Shown one piece after another: positions 1 to 9,298 of a stretch of 64,000 nucleotides of DNA. Position 1 is the stretch's first letter, and every line of letters starts with the position of its first letter. The translations under genes and the position numbers were made by a program. The notes beneath the pieces were generated by a model, which had not been told where the DNA came from, made no database searches, and saw nothing but the letters and a program-made list of their open reading frames with translations. The stretch spans positions 63,461 to 127,460 of the forward strand of contig DIVG01000062.1 in assembly GCA_002422425.1 (NCBI GenBank), in the 5' to 3' direction. Source of the stretch: Akkermansiaceae bacterium UBA6138 (GTDB lineage Bacteria > Verrucomicrobiota > Verrucomicrobiia > Verrucomicrobiales > DEV007).

Positions 1-2280
1 TTCCGCCAACATTCGCTCAATGATGCTCTTTGTGTCGGCGAGCTTGCCGTTGACGGTATCGCCATTAGCGAGATGGAGCACCTGTATCATGCTCGGCTGA
101 TTCGAGCGCTCGCATTCGCAGGTGATCTCGCGATCATTGCGGCCGAAGGTTTTGAGAAAATAGGACTGCACCGCCGAGTCGTAGAGCTCAAGTGCGCGGG
201 TGCCCTCTTCATAAAACTCGGTCTTCTCCGAACTACCGTCGTTGAGTTCAACTTTATCAAAAACACCCGTTACTCCGGTGACATCGGCGATGGCATCGTG
301 CAGCACTTCGGCCATGAGTCTCCGGGGATTGTGACGGGAGAGATACTTCGGATCGTCCCGATTCTCCGAGAGGACTTCGCCGCTGCGCTGGTAGGTCTCG
401 CTCGCGAGGATGGTCCGCATGAGCGCCTTCAGATCGAAACGATTTTCCACCAGGTGAGCGGTGAGGGCATCGAGGAGCGCTTCATTGCTCGCGGGATTCG
501 AAGCCCGGAGATCGTCAACCGGTTCGACAAGACCTGGTCCGAAATAGGCGGCCCAGATGCGGTTGGTGATGGATCGGGCGAAATTGGGATTATCGGGTGC
601 TGTGAGCCAGGCGGCGAGGGCCTCGCGACGGTCTCCGGTGTCTTCGGGATCGAGCGCTTCGCCGTCGAGGGGGGCCGGGATCTGCGGTTTGCCGGTGCGC
701 GGCTGGATGAGATCACCGCGAGGTTCAACGTAGAGCGTGCGGATGCCGTCGCCACTGCGGGTGTCGCCGCCCCAGCCCTTCGCCCGGACGCGGGAGAAGA
801 GGTTGGCGAAGGCGTAATACTGGTCATTCGTCCATTTCTCGAGCGGATGATCGTGGCATTTCGCGCAGTTGATCGACTGGCTGAGGAAGGCCTGGGCGGT
901 GTTCTCCGCAAGAGTCTCGGGATCCTGATGGACGGCATAGAAGTTCGTCGCGCCATTCTCAGTGCTGATCCCCTTCGCGGTGATGACCTCGCGGACGATC
1001 TCGTCCCACGGACGGTTCGCGGCGATGCCGCTACGGATCCAGTCGTAGTAAGCCTTCACCGCCGCCGGTCGCAGGATGCCCCCGTTCACCAGAAAGATAT
1101 CGGAGAAGCGGTAACTCCAGTAATCGACGAACTCCTCGCGCTGCAAAAGAGCGTCGATCAGATTGGTGCGTTTGTCAGGCGAGGCATCGGCGAGAAAGGC
1201 GCGCGCCTCATCGACGGTGGGGAGCGCCCCGATGGTGTCGAGATAGGCACGGCGGACGAAGTCGCCATCCGAAGAGCGCCCCGAGGGCTGGAGATTTAGC
1301 TGCCGCAACTGGGCGAGGACGAGATCATCAATGAAGTTTGCCTTCGGGGCCGAGGTGAAGACCTCGTCGGGTATCACATTCGGGAATGGCGAGCGCACTC
1401 GTGCGATCGCGACCTTGCTGGCGTAGAGCGCGGTCACCGCGCCTTCTCCGTAACCGATCACCTCGGCGGCCCCGGCTTCATCGACGAGGGCGACGGTCTC
1501 GTCAGCCGAGGCGAACTTGGCCCAGTCGGTGACATCGAGGGTGCTGCCGTCGTCATAGTGCGCGGTGACGAGGAACCGCTGCTTCGCCCCGTTTTTCAAG
1601 ACGGAAAGAGGCGGGTCGACAGTGATGGAAACCACGGTAGCCTCATCCGGCGAGGGGGCAGGGCTGCCGTTGGCGATCCATTCGGCGAGGATGCGGTATT
1701 CACGGGAGCGGGGATCGAGTTTCTTGCCGCCCTTGTGAGGTGTCGCCATGGTCGGCTTCGTAAGGAGGAGGCTCTTGGCCGGCTCGAGCGGATCGATCCG
1801 GCGTCCGCGCGCCTCGCGGGTCATGCTATAAAAATCGGCGGGCGGGTCGTAGCCGCGCAGACTCAGGCGAAACTCGCCTTTCCCTGCAACGGCGCCGTGG
1901 CAGGCCCCCATGTTACACCCCTGCCGTGTCATCACGGGCATGACGTGACCATTGAAACTCCAGGCAAAAGGCTTGTCGAAGTTCTCCATCATGATCTCGC
2001 TCGACGCGACATCATCCCCTGCCCTCGCGGTGAGCACGGCCTTGCCGTTGCCTCTGGCGTAGACCACCCCGTCGATGATCTCGGCAACGCCGGCCGGGGC
2101 AATGGAGTATTGCACGGAAGCGTCTTCGCCGACGAAGTCCGTGCCCTCAATACGCAGGGCGAGGACATGCTGGATGGCCTCGGGCCCGTCGAGGTGGATA
2201 GCCCCCGGGAGGAGTCGCAGCTCGGACGCGACGGCGTGGGAGGACACCAGCAGCAAAAGAGCGGGGATCGAATGTTTCAT
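1..2280 (-). CDS. DUF1549/DUF1553 planctomycete-cytochrome-type secreted protein (3' end outside window)
   Basis: This reading frame is open from an ATG at 2280 to the left edge: 760 codons are visible and the C-terminus is missing. A short signal peptide (residues 1-19) is followed by a bacterial Ig-like (Big_2-type) region around 20-95. The planctomycete cytochrome C motif GCNMGACHG lies at about 121-129, a second Ig-like stretch comes after it, and a later CAKCHDHP motif falls inside the DUF1549 region. DUF1553 covers the rest. Two CxxCH-like sites suggest haem attachment outside the cytoplasm, but the function of this family is not established. It starts 43 bp after the DUF1501 gene ends, so the two are probably co-transcribed with DUF1501 first. 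Family confidence is high; biochemical role is unknown. Confidence 0.88.
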   Translation of the reverse strand, partial: MKHSIPALLLLVSSHAVASELRLLPGAIHLDGPEAIQHVLALRIEGTDFVGEDASVQYSIAPAGVAEIIDGVVYARGNGKAVLTARAGDDVASSEIMMENFDKPFAWSFNGHVMPVMTRQGCNMGACHGAVAGKGEFRLSLRGYDPPADFYSMTREARGRRIDPLEPAKSLLLTKPTMATPHKGGKKLDPRSREYRILAEWIANGSPAPSPDEATVVSITVDPPLSVLKNGAKQRFLVTAHYDDGSTLDVTDWAKFASADETVALVDEAGAAEVIGYGEGAVTALYASKVAIARVRSPFPNVIPDEVFTSAPKANFIDDLVLAQLRQLNLQPSGRSSDGDFVRRAYLDTIGALPTVDEARAFLADASPDKRTNLIDALLQREEFVDYWSYRFSDIFLVNGGILRPAAVKAYYDWIRSGIAANRPWDEIVREVITAKGISTENGATNFYAVHQDPETLAENTAQAFLSQSINCAKCHDHPLEKWTNDQYYAFANLFSRVRAKGWGGDTRSGDGIRTLYVEPRGDLIQPRTGKPQIPAPLDGEALDPEDTGDRREALAAWLTAPDNPNFARSITNRIWAAYFGPGLVEPVDDLRASNPASNEALLDALTAHLVENRFDLKALMRTILASETYQRSGEVLSENRDDPKYLSRHNPRRLMAEVLHDAIADVTGVTGVFDKVELNDGSSEKTEFYEEGTRALELYDSAVQSYFLKTFGRNDREITCECERSNQPSMIQVLHLANGDTVNGKLADTKSIIERMLAE

Positions 2281-2323
2281 ACTACCAATGCAATAAAAAA
2301 AGCGGCATAGGGAACGCCTATGA

Positions 2324-3703
2324 TCAGGCAAACAGCTCCTTTACAGGCTCTTTCCCGAAATCGACGATGGGGAACGGTCTCCCCGACGGACCGGGCAGAT
2401 GAGTCTCAAGGTCAAAGCCGAGTCCGTGAAAGATCGTCGCGACAATGCTGCCGGGATCGACGGGACGCTCGGCGGGGAATCCGCCGACGGGATCGCTCTT
2501 GCCGATGACTTCACCGCCCTTGACCCCGCCTCCGGCGAAAGAGCAGGTGAAACACTGCGGCCAGTGGTCCCGTCCGCCGGCGGGATTGACCTTCGGGGTG
2601 CGTCCGAATTCGCTGAGCCCGGCGACGAGGACGTCGTCGAGCATGCCGCGCTGGAAGAGGTCCTCAAGCAGAGCCGAGTAGGCCTGGTCATACATCGGGG
2701 CGACCTGCTCTTTCATCTGCGTCACCGAGATGAAGGGCTTCGACCCGTGAATGTCCCAGGAGAGTTCGTTGAAGACGGTGAGGAAGGTATTCACCGTGAC
2801 GAAGCGCACCCCGTGCTCGATGAGGCGACGCGAGAGCAGGAAGCACTGCCCGACGCGGTTCATCCCGTAGCGCTCGCGGACGGCGAGCGGCTCTTTCGAA
2901 AGATCAAAGGCGGCGCGGGCTTTTTCACTCGTCATGAGGCGGAATGCGGAATGAAAATTCTCGTCAAGGAGTCGCGCATCCTCACTCGCTTCGAAGGACT
3001 TCACGGTCTGGTCGACGAGGTCGCGCATCTTGCGGCGGCGGTCGAGTCTCGTCGCACCGAACTGGTCGGGCGGGAGGAGATCGGGGACGCGGAAATCGGG
3101 CTTCGAGGGATCGGCCATCAGAGCAAAAGGATCCTGCGCCTTGCCGAGGAATCCACCGGCCTGGCCGTTCGGGAGATTACCCCCGCCGCGACCCATCAAC
3201 TCGGGCAGGACGACGAAGGGCGGGAGGTCGTTTCGCGCCGGCATCAGGTAACTCGCGACGGCCCCCGCGTGCGGCGTCTCGATCCCGCCGGTGAAGCGGC
3301 GCCCCGTCTGCATGATCTGCCAGCCCGCGTCGTGCACTGCCGCGCCGTCGTGATGGCAGGATCGGATCAGGGAAAATTTATCCGCCACTTTCGCGTGGAG
3401 CGGGAGGATCTCGGAAATGTCGATCGCCTCGGACTTCGTGCGGATGGGCTTGAAGGGACCACGGATCTCGCTGGGGGCATCGGGTTTCATGTCCCAGAGA
3501 TCGATGTGACTGGGACCGCCGAGATTGAAAATCATGATGCACGACTTCGAATCGTCGCCCTTGAGATTCCCGTTTTGCTTCGCGGCGAGGAACTGCGGAA
3601 GTGAGAGCCCGATCGGGCCGAGGGCTCCCACGGTGAGGAATTCGCGCCGGGTGCGCCGGGGGCCGCAGAGGGGGCCGTTGGTTTCAGCAAGGAAGTCAAA
3701 CAT
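2324..3703 (-). CDS. DUF1501 domain protein with twin-arginine signal
   Basis: The protein has 459 residues from the ATG at 3703. A GTG at 3739 would add 12 residues, but these are proline-rich and lie before the export signal, so I prefer 3703. The N-terminus carries RRTRREFLTVGALG (residues 17-30), a Tat-type signal. The body shows DUF1501 landmarks: GGPSHIDLWDMKP, SCHHDGAAVHDAGW, a histidine in the LSWDIHGS segment, and LSEFGRTPKVN with GGRDHWP near the C-terminus. DUF1501 proteins resemble the alkaline phosphatase/sulfatase fold and usually sit next to DUF1549/DUF1553 genes, as here. The substrate is unknown. It is divergent from the AraC-type regulator at 3814, which may control it. Confidence 0.88.
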   Translation of the reverse strand: MFDFLAETNGPLCGPRRTRREFLTVGALGPIGLSLPQFLAAKQNGNLKGDDSKSCIMIFNLGGPSHIDLWDMKPDAPSEIRGPFKPIRTKSEAIDISEILPLHAKVADKFSLIRSCHHDGAAVHDAGWQIMQTGRRFTGGIETPHAGAVASYLMPARNDLPPFVVLPELMGRGGGNLPNGQAGGFLGKAQDPFALMADPSKPDFRVPDLLPPDQFGATRLDRRRKMRDLVDQTVKSFEASEDARLLDENFHSAFRLMTSEKARAAFDLSKEPLAVRERYGMNRVGQCFLLSRRLIEHGVRFVTVNTFLTVFNELSWDIHGSKPFISVTQMKEQVAPMYDQAYSALLEDLFQRGMLDDVLVAGLSEFGRTPKVNPAGGRDHWPQCFTCSFAGGGVKGGEVIGKSDPVGGFPAERPVDPGSIVATIFHGLGFDLETHLPGPSGRPFPIVDFGKEPVKELFA

Positions 3704-3777
3704 GGCAGGCGGGGGGGGCGGAGGTTTGAAAAATTCCACTGGAATGGCAAAACGTAGCGGAAAACCGATTTGCCGTC

Positions 3778-3807
3778 TTGTAACGCAATGCAGGACTTTG
3801 GTATGAT
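3778..3807 (+). promoter_or_regulatory. Promoter of the PAS-AraC regulator
   Basis: TTGTAA (3778-3783) and TATGAT (3802-3807) are separated by 18 bp. The -10 ends 6 bp before the ATG at 3814, so transcription should begin at or next to the start codon, giving a leaderless mRNA. No Shine-Dalgarno sequence is present. Confidence 0.5.
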
Positions 3808-3813
3808 ACGATC

Positions 3814-4584
3814 ATGCCTGCTTTTGACCATCGCCGTTTCCAGGACGAGTTTTTCGCCCTTTGTCCCGGTCTCCGCGAACCCATCGAACTGATGGCGGCG
3901 ATGCCGAACGTGGGACTTTTCATCAAGAATCTTGAGAGCCGCTACGTCTACAACAACGATTTTCACCGCATCCGCTACGACCGCATCCCCGAGGAGGATC
4001 TCGTCGGTCGCCGCGCCCGCGACTTTTTCCCGGCGCTCCTCGGTGACGCCTACGAGGCCAATGACCGCGTCGTCTTTGCGACCGGTCAGGTCATCCGCAA
4101 CCAGATCTGGCTGGTCCCGACGATACGCGGTACGCCGGGCTGGTTCCTCTCGAGCAAATCCCCCTTGCGCAGCCCCGACGGAAAAATCGCAGGGCTCCTC
4201 GGCCTGATGTATCCCATCGAGACGCCCGAAGATCAGGGTGCTTACTTCGGCAATCTCCAGCGTGCCATCGCCCACATCGAAAGTCATTTCGTCGACGAGA
4301 TCACCGCCGAAGGCCTCGCCCGTCTCGCCAATCTCTCGGTGCCGCATTTTAATCGCCTCTTTCGCAAGGTGCTGCGGCTCTCACCGATGGACTACGTCCT
4401 CTCCCTCCGCGTGCAGGAGGCCCAGCGGCTCCTCTCGGCGACGCAACTCCCCCTCTGCCGCATCGCCGCCGCGACCGGCTTTTATGATCAGAGCCATTTC
4501 ACGAAACGTTTTCGCAAGGTGACGGGCCTGACCCCGCTGCAGTATCGACGCAGCGTCTTTGCCCGCGAGAGACCGCGAGGTTGA
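3814..4584 (+). CDS. AraC-family transcriptional regulator with N-terminal PAS sensor
   Basis: This 256-residue protein has a PAS-like domain at about 20-140 (MPNVGLFIKNLESRYVYNN is the typical PAS core opening, followed by a LVGRRARDFFP turn). A complete AraC double helix-turn-helix follows at about 150-250. The second HTH contains ATGFYDQSHFTKRFRKVTG, the usual AraC signature. Such proteins bind DNA and respond to a ligand or energy state sensed by PAS; the ligand cannot be told from sequence. The gene is divergent from the DUF1501/DUF1553 genes with 110 bp between starts, so those are its most likely targets. This target is inferred from position only. Confidence 0.9.
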   Translation: MPAFDHRRFQDEFFALCPGLREPIELMAAMPNVGLFIKNLESRYVYNNDFHRIRYDRIPEEDLVGRRARDFFPALLGDAYEANDRVVFATGQVIRNQIWLVPTIRGTPGWFLSSKSPLRSPDGKIAGLLGLMYPIETPEDQGAYFGNLQRAIAHIESHFVDEITAEGLARLANLSVPHFNRLFRKVLRLSPMDYVLSLRVQEAQRLLSATQLPLCRIAAATGFYDQSHFTKRFRKVTGLTPLQYRRSVFARERPRG

Positions 4585-4611
4585 TTTTTTGTGCATTGAA
4601 GGGGGATAGGA

Positions 4612-4640
4612 CCAATATTGGGGGACCCATTGTGTATACT
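4612..4640 (+). promoter_or_regulatory. Palindromic operator candidate and -10 box of the WYL regulator
   Basis: CCAATATTGG (4612-4621) is a perfect 10-bp palindrome. A good -10, TATACT (4635-4640), lies 14 bp downstream and ends 8 bp before the ATG at 4649. No convincing -35 is visible at 16-18 bp. The palindrome sits where a -35 would be, so it could be an autoregulatory operator. This is inference. Confidence 0.35.
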
Positions 4641-4648
4641 GTCAGTGT

Positions 4649-5704
4649 ATGAAGAAAAAATCCACCCCCGCCGAAAAGCCCCGCTCCGTTTCCGCTGAGA
4701 TCCGGTCAGGCGAAACCCGCCGCCCCATCGAGCGTATCTTCACGATCCACGAGGCCATCCTCCGCGGCCGCTACCCCAACTGCCGTCGCCTCGCCGCAGA
4801 AATCGGGGTGACTCAAAAAACAATCCAGCGGGACATCACCTTCATGCAGAACGATCTCGGTCTGCCCCTAGAGTATGACGAAGTGAAGCACGGATATTTT
4901 TACACCCGCTCGGTCCACGACTTTCCGATGATGCGGTTTCGCGTCGAGGATGTGGTTGCCCTCTTTCTTGCCCGTCAGGCACTGGAGCCCCTTCAGGGAA
5001 CGCCACTCGAGTCTATCCTCAGAGAGAGCTTCCGCCGCCTCTCCGGTGCCCTACAGGGAGAGGTTAGCTTCCGCTGGTCCGACCTCGACCAGGCCTTTTC
5101 GGTGAGGGGCTCCGGCGTCGTTCCAAGCGACGTGACGCTCTTCGAAAAAGTCTCGCGCGCCCTGCTCGAGTGTCGCGAATTGCGATTCGGTTACCGCAAA
5201 ATCGACGGCAACGAGTGGGAGGATCGCCTCGTGCGGCCCTTTCACATCGCCGAAGTCGATGGCGGCTGGTATGTGATCGGGTTCGACCCCGTCCGGAAGG
5301 CGCGCCGCACTTTTGCGATGCAGCGGATGAAAGCCCCCCGGGTCACCAAAACAACTTTTTTGCGGCCCACCGACTTCTCTCCCAACGAGCATCTCGGCGG
5401 CAGCTTCGGGGTCTGGCATACGCCCGCCGAAAACGGTTCAAGACACCGCATTCGACTTCGCTTCCGTGACTGGGCTGCCCGCATGGTCTCGGAACGGCGC
5501 TGGCACCCCAGCCAGCAAATTAAATGGGTTGGAAAAAAGGGCGAAGTCCTTGAGGTGATCCTCGACCTGAACAGCTTCGAGGAGATCCATCGCTGGATCC
5601 TGAGCTGGGGTGCCCTCGTCGAAGTGCTGGAGCCCGACGCGCTTCGTGAACGCGTCCTTGCCTCGCTCGTCGAGACCCGGAACCTCTACACCCGCGATAA
5701 ATGA
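4649..5704 (+). CDS. WYL-domain transcriptional regulator (DeoR-like HTH)
   Basis: The protein has 351 residues. After a basic, Pro/Ser-rich tail of about 25 residues comes a winged HTH (IHEAILRGRYPNCRRLAAEI ... TQKTIQRDITFM). A WYL domain follows at about 150-230 (GGWYVIGFDPVRKARRTFAM), then a WCX C-terminal domain ending near LVETRNLY. WYL proteins bind DNA and sense nucleotides or oligonucleotides. They often control DNA-damage, defence or metabolic genes. The next gene, the MscS-type channel, has its own promoter, so no operon partner is evident. The first ATG fits a near-leaderless start. Confidence 0.9.
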   Translation: MKKKSTPAEKPRSVSAEIRSGETRRPIERIFTIHEAILRGRYPNCRRLAAEIGVTQKTIQRDITFMQNDLGLPLEYDEVKHGYFYTRSVHDFPMMRFRVEDVVALFLARQALEPLQGTPLESILRESFRRLSGALQGEVSFRWSDLDQAFSVRGSGVVPSDVTLFEKVSRALLECRELRFGYRKIDGNEWEDRLVRPFHIAEVDGGWYVIGFDPVRKARRTFAMQRMKAPRVTKTTFLRPTDFSPNEHLGGSFGVWHTPAENGSRHRIRLRFRDWAARMVSERRWHPSQQIKWVGKKGEVLEVILDLNSFEEIHRWILSWGALVEVLEPDALRERVLASLVETRNLYTRDK

Positions 5705-5741
5705 ACTCACCCTCAGTCGTCGTTTGGTAGAGACTCGGGGT

Positions 5742-5770
5742 TTGGTATTTTGCTGACTTGCATGTAGACT
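5742..5770 (+). promoter_or_regulatory. Promoter of the MscS-type channel gene
   Basis: TTGGTA (5742-5747), a 17-bp spacer and TAGACT (5765-5770) match the promoter shape seen elsewhere in this window. It overlaps the possible TTG start at 5758, so translation must begin downstream, at the ATG at 5800. Confidence 0.55.
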
Positions 5771-5799
5771 CAGGGCACCCTGACCTTCTGCCGATCCTT

Positions 5800-8700
5800 A
5801 TGATTCACCTGCATCAGCTCCGCCTGATATCCGCCGTATTAGCCGTTGGATTCGCCCTTCTCCCACCCCTCGCGGGCCAGGTCAGTGGCCCGCCGAAAGG
5901 ATTGCGCGAGGCTCCGCTGACGATCGAGGGAGTTCAGAAACTGCTCGACCGGACGAGAGCTGACCCCTCACTCGACGACGCGGCGAAAGCGGAAGCGGTC
6001 GCTTCATGGGAGGCCGCCATTGCAAGTCTCACGGCCTCCGACGGGTTTCAGGCGGAAACCGCCCGACTCAGGGAAATCGGCGAGAAAGGGCCCGTTGAAA
6101 TCCAGCAGCTCAAGAGCAGCCTAGCCGAACTTCAAAAGGAAAGGGCCACAGCGGCGGGGAACGACGAGGCAGCCGGAGACTTGCCTGCTGAGGCGACGGC
6201 CGAAATGATCAATACCCGTCTCAACTCCGAAAAGGCGGCACTAACCGAACTCAGTCGCCAGGTAAGCGAGTGGGATCAGCAGCTCGGCGGCCTCGAAGAA
6301 CGCCCTGAAGGCAATCGCGGTCGCGTCGTCGAGGTAACCCGCCTCCTCTCCGAGGCGCAGCTGAACTTCAGCCTCTGGAACGGGCAATCCGCCTCGACCC
6401 CGAAAGAGAAGGCCCGTCTCGCCGCCGACCAAGCCGCGATTCGCGCCTACCGCAGCGAGCTTGCGATGCTGGAGCAGGAATCCCTTACGATCGATCTCAG
6501 CCGCGATCTCGCGGAAGCGCGGCGCGCCCTGGCCGCCATGAGCCTCGCCACCACCCGCGATCGGGTCGCGAGACTTGAGGCGCGCAGCGGTGCCCTTTTG
6601 AGTGCGCGCATCGGTGAAGCCGAGCGCCTCCTTCTCGAGCCCGGCATCGAACCGGTCGCCGACGTGCCCCTGCTCCGCGAGCTGCTCAAAGAGACCCGCC
6701 ATCTCACGTTGAAAAATCAGGAGCTCCTCTCTCTCATCTCCGCCGGCGAGTCGAAACTCAGAGAAGTCGATGGAAATCTCAAATCTCTCCAGCGGGACAA
6801 GGAAAGCATCCGTGCCCAGATCGAAATCGGGGGCCTCAAAGGCGAATTTTCCGAAAAGATCCTCGAGATGCGGGAATCCCTTCCGAAGGTCAAAACCTAT
6901 CGCAATGCCGCCGCAACCCGGCACAAGCAGCTTTCTGACGCCCGCCTCGAGGCCTTTCGCATCGATCTGGAACTTGACTCGCTACCCTCCGCTCAGGAGC
7001 AGATCGATAGTCTTATTGCCGCCGTCCGCGAGAAAAGTCCGGATTCCGAAACGGTTTCAAAGATCGAACCGATTCTCAGGAACCTTGTTGAAACGCAAGC
7101 GCAACTGCGCCGCAATGCCATCGAAGGGAACCGCAAGCTCGCACAGACCCTAGGTGAGATCGATCTCGCCGAAAGTAAAATAATCGCGGCGGCGGCCGAG
7201 CTTCGCGACTACCTGGGGGAAAAGCTCATCTGGGTTGCCAGCTCCCCGCCGATCGCGGGAAATGCCTTCACCGGGATGCGAACCGCCTTGCTCCAACTCC
7301 TCGGCCCCGAGGCCCTCTCGCAGTATCTCAAAGCACTCTTCTCCATTAATCTCTCCCGGTGGATCCTCGCGCTGCTTCTCGCCTGCCTTCTCCTTCTCCC
7401 GCGCCGCCGCCTGCGGCAACTTCTGGCAAACTCCGCAGCCCGCACCCGCCGTATCTCGCAGGATAGCATCGGCAACACCCTGGGAGCCCTCGCCGCTACT
7501 CTCTGGCTCGCGCTGCCGACTCCGACCCTGCTGGCTTTTTTCGGCTGGACCTTTACCTCGGACATTGAAAGCACCCCTGCGACCTATGCCCTCGGGAGAG
7601 GGCTGGCAGCCCCCGTGGTGCTGCTCCTCGTCTTCCGCTTTTCAGCCATTCTCTGCTGGCAGGGAGGCGTTGCCGAGGCCCATTTCCGCTGGAGGCGAAC
7701 CACCCTCGACGCGTGCCACCGCGCGCTCATGACCGCCATTTTCTTTTACCTTCCGGCCCACATGCTCCTCGCGATCTGGTTCAACGGAAGCAACCTCGCC
7801 TCCTTTCAAGGGCCCGGACGCCTCGTCTTCATCGTCGCGATGATCTCGATCTGCCTCATCCTGAACCGGCTCTTCCGCGGGCAAAAAGGGGTCCTCCTAC
7901 ACCTGTCCAATTCGCGGAACTGGATCATAAAGTTGCGGAAAATCTGGACCACCATTCTCATTCTCATCCCCGTCGCCCTCGCGATACTCGCCGCTCTCGG
8001 ATACTTCCTCACCTCGGCGGTTCTCGCCTACCAAATCCAGAATACGGCCTTCGTTGTCTTCGCCGGGACCCTTGCTTACGGCCTAATGACCCGATGGGTG
8101 GGATTGCGGGAAAGACGAATCGCCCTCCAGAACGCGATGGCCGCGCGTGAGGCAAGGCGTCAGGCGCTCCAGGGTGAGGCAGAAGCGAGTGGCCCGGATA
8201 CTGAAATCGCCGCCCGCTCAAGCGACGAATCCTTCATCCCCGTGGAGGAAGACGAGGCAATCGACTGGGGTGTCGTCGGAGAGCAGACTCGGCACCTCAT
8301 CAAAGCGATCATCACCATTATGGTCGTGCTGGGATGCTGGCTCGTCTGGTCCGAGCTCATCCCGGTATTGAAATACCTCGACGCCCGCAACGTCGTCGGC
8401 AATGTCAGTATCAGCGACCTCATTTGGCTCGGGATCATCTCGCTCATCACCACGGTTGTTTTTCAAAATCTCCCCGGACTCCTTGAAGTGACTTTTCTCC
8501 AGGCCCTCGAACTGGAGTCCGGCGTGAGAAACGCCATCATCACGATTTGCCAGTACATCATTATCGCGATTGGTGTTGCCGTTGGCTTCAGAACACTGGG
8601 TCTCGACATGTCACAGTTCGGATGGATTGCCGCCGCTCTAAGTGTCGGTCTCGGCTTCGGTCTTCAGGAAGTCGTGGCAAACTTCGTGAGCGGGCTGATC

Positions 8701-9222
8701 CTCCTCTTCGAAAGACCGATCCGAGTAGGTGACACCGTCACGGTCGCCGGCGTCGATGGCGTCGTCACCAAAATCCGTATCCGCGCCACCACCATCACAA
8801 ACTGGGACAAAAAGGAGTTCATCGTCCCGAACAAAGAGTTCGTCACCGGGACGATCATGAACTGGACCCTGTCGAATTCCATGATCCGCCTCGTTTTCCC
8901 CGTCTCGATAGCCTACGGATCAGACATCAGGAAGGCTCAGGAGATCCTCCTCGAAATCGCCCGCAGTCAGCCTGAAGTCCTTATCGAACCGGCGCCTGCC
9001 GCCGTTTTTGAGCTTTTCGGTGAGAGTGCCCTTAACTTCACACTGCGACTCTACCTGCCCCGAACGGAACTGCGTCTCGAGATGACGCACCGCATCAACA
9101 CCCTCATCCACGACCGCTTCGTGGCCGCCGGGATCGGGATTCCCTTCCCCCAGCGAGACCTCCATCTCCGCTCCATCGATCCATCGATCCCGCTCGGACC
9201 GAAGACGAGGCCCGGTGAATGA
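5800..9222 (+). CDS. Large MscS/MscK-type mechanosensitive channel
   Basis: The protein has 1140 residues from the ATG at 5800; an upstream TTG at 5758 lies inside the promoter. A signal peptide (about 1-25) leads into a long periplasmic region of about 470 residues rich in heptad coiled-coil sequence. From about residue 510 a series of hydrophobic helices follows. A charged cytoplasmic loop (about 770-830) contains many Glu and Arg. The MscS core starts near residue 940 with GLGFGLQEVVANFVSG, then FERPIRVGDTVTV and the ITNWDKKEFIVPNKEF segment. The architecture matches the very large MscK/YbiO group that releases solutes on hypo-osmotic shock. It appears monocistronic. Confidence 0.9.
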   Translation: MIHLHQLRLISAVLAVGFALLPPLAGQVSGPPKGLREAPLTIEGVQKLLDRTRADPSLDDAAKAEAVASWEAAIASLTASDGFQAETARLREIGEKGPVEIQQLKSSLAELQKERATAAGNDEAAGDLPAEATAEMINTRLNSEKAALTELSRQVSEWDQQLGGLEERPEGNRGRVVEVTRLLSEAQLNFSLWNGQSASTPKEKARLAADQAAIRAYRSELAMLEQESLTIDLSRDLAEARRALAAMSLATTRDRVARLEARSGALLSARIGEAERLLLEPGIEPVADVPLLRELLKETRHLTLKNQELLSLISAGESKLREVDGNLKSLQRDKESIRAQIEIGGLKGEFSEKILEMRESLPKVKTYRNAAATRHKQLSDARLEAFRIDLELDSLPSAQEQIDSLIAAVREKSPDSETVSKIEPILRNLVETQAQLRRNAIEGNRKLAQTLGEIDLAESKIIAAAAELRDYLGEKLIWVASSPPIAGNAFTGMRTALLQLLGPEALSQYLKALFSINLSRWILALLLACLLLLPRRRLRQLLANSAARTRRISQDSIGNTLGALAATLWLALPTPTLLAFFGWTFTSDIESTPATYALGRGLAAPVVLLLVFRFSAILCWQGGVAEAHFRWRRTTLDACHRALMTAIFFYLPAHMLLAIWFNGSNLASFQGPGRLVFIVAMISICLILNRLFRGQKGVLLHLSNSRNWIIKLRKIWTTILILIPVALAILAALGYFLTSAVLAYQIQNTAFVVFAGTLAYGLMTRWVGLRERRIALQNAMAAREARRQALQGEAEASGPDTEIAARSSDESFIPVEEDEAIDWGVVGEQTRHLIKAIITIMVVLGCWLVWSELIPVLKYLDARNVVGNVSISDLIWLGIISLITTVVFQNLPGLLEVTFLQALELESGVRNAIITICQYIIIAIGVAVGFRTLGLDMSQFGWIAAALSVGLGFGLQEVVANFVSGLILLFERPIRVGDTVTVAGVDGVVTKIRIRATTITNWDKKEFIVPNKEFVTGTIMNWTLSNSMIRLVFPVSIAYGSDIRKAQEILLEIARSQPEVLIEPAPAAVFELFGESALNFTLRLYLPRTELRLEMTHRINTLIHDRFVAAGIGIPFPQRDLHLRSIDPSIPLGPKTRPGE

Positions 9223-9298
9223 CAATCCACCGGGGGGTTCCCTGATGACGGTCGTTTCCGCACTTGCCAGAGGAAGGGTTTTTCCGTTCTTCTAGCGC

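Noticed and set aside
73..1299. 408-codon plus-strand frame
   Set aside because: It is antisense to the DUF1549/DUF1553 gene, whose frame has cytochrome and family motifs.
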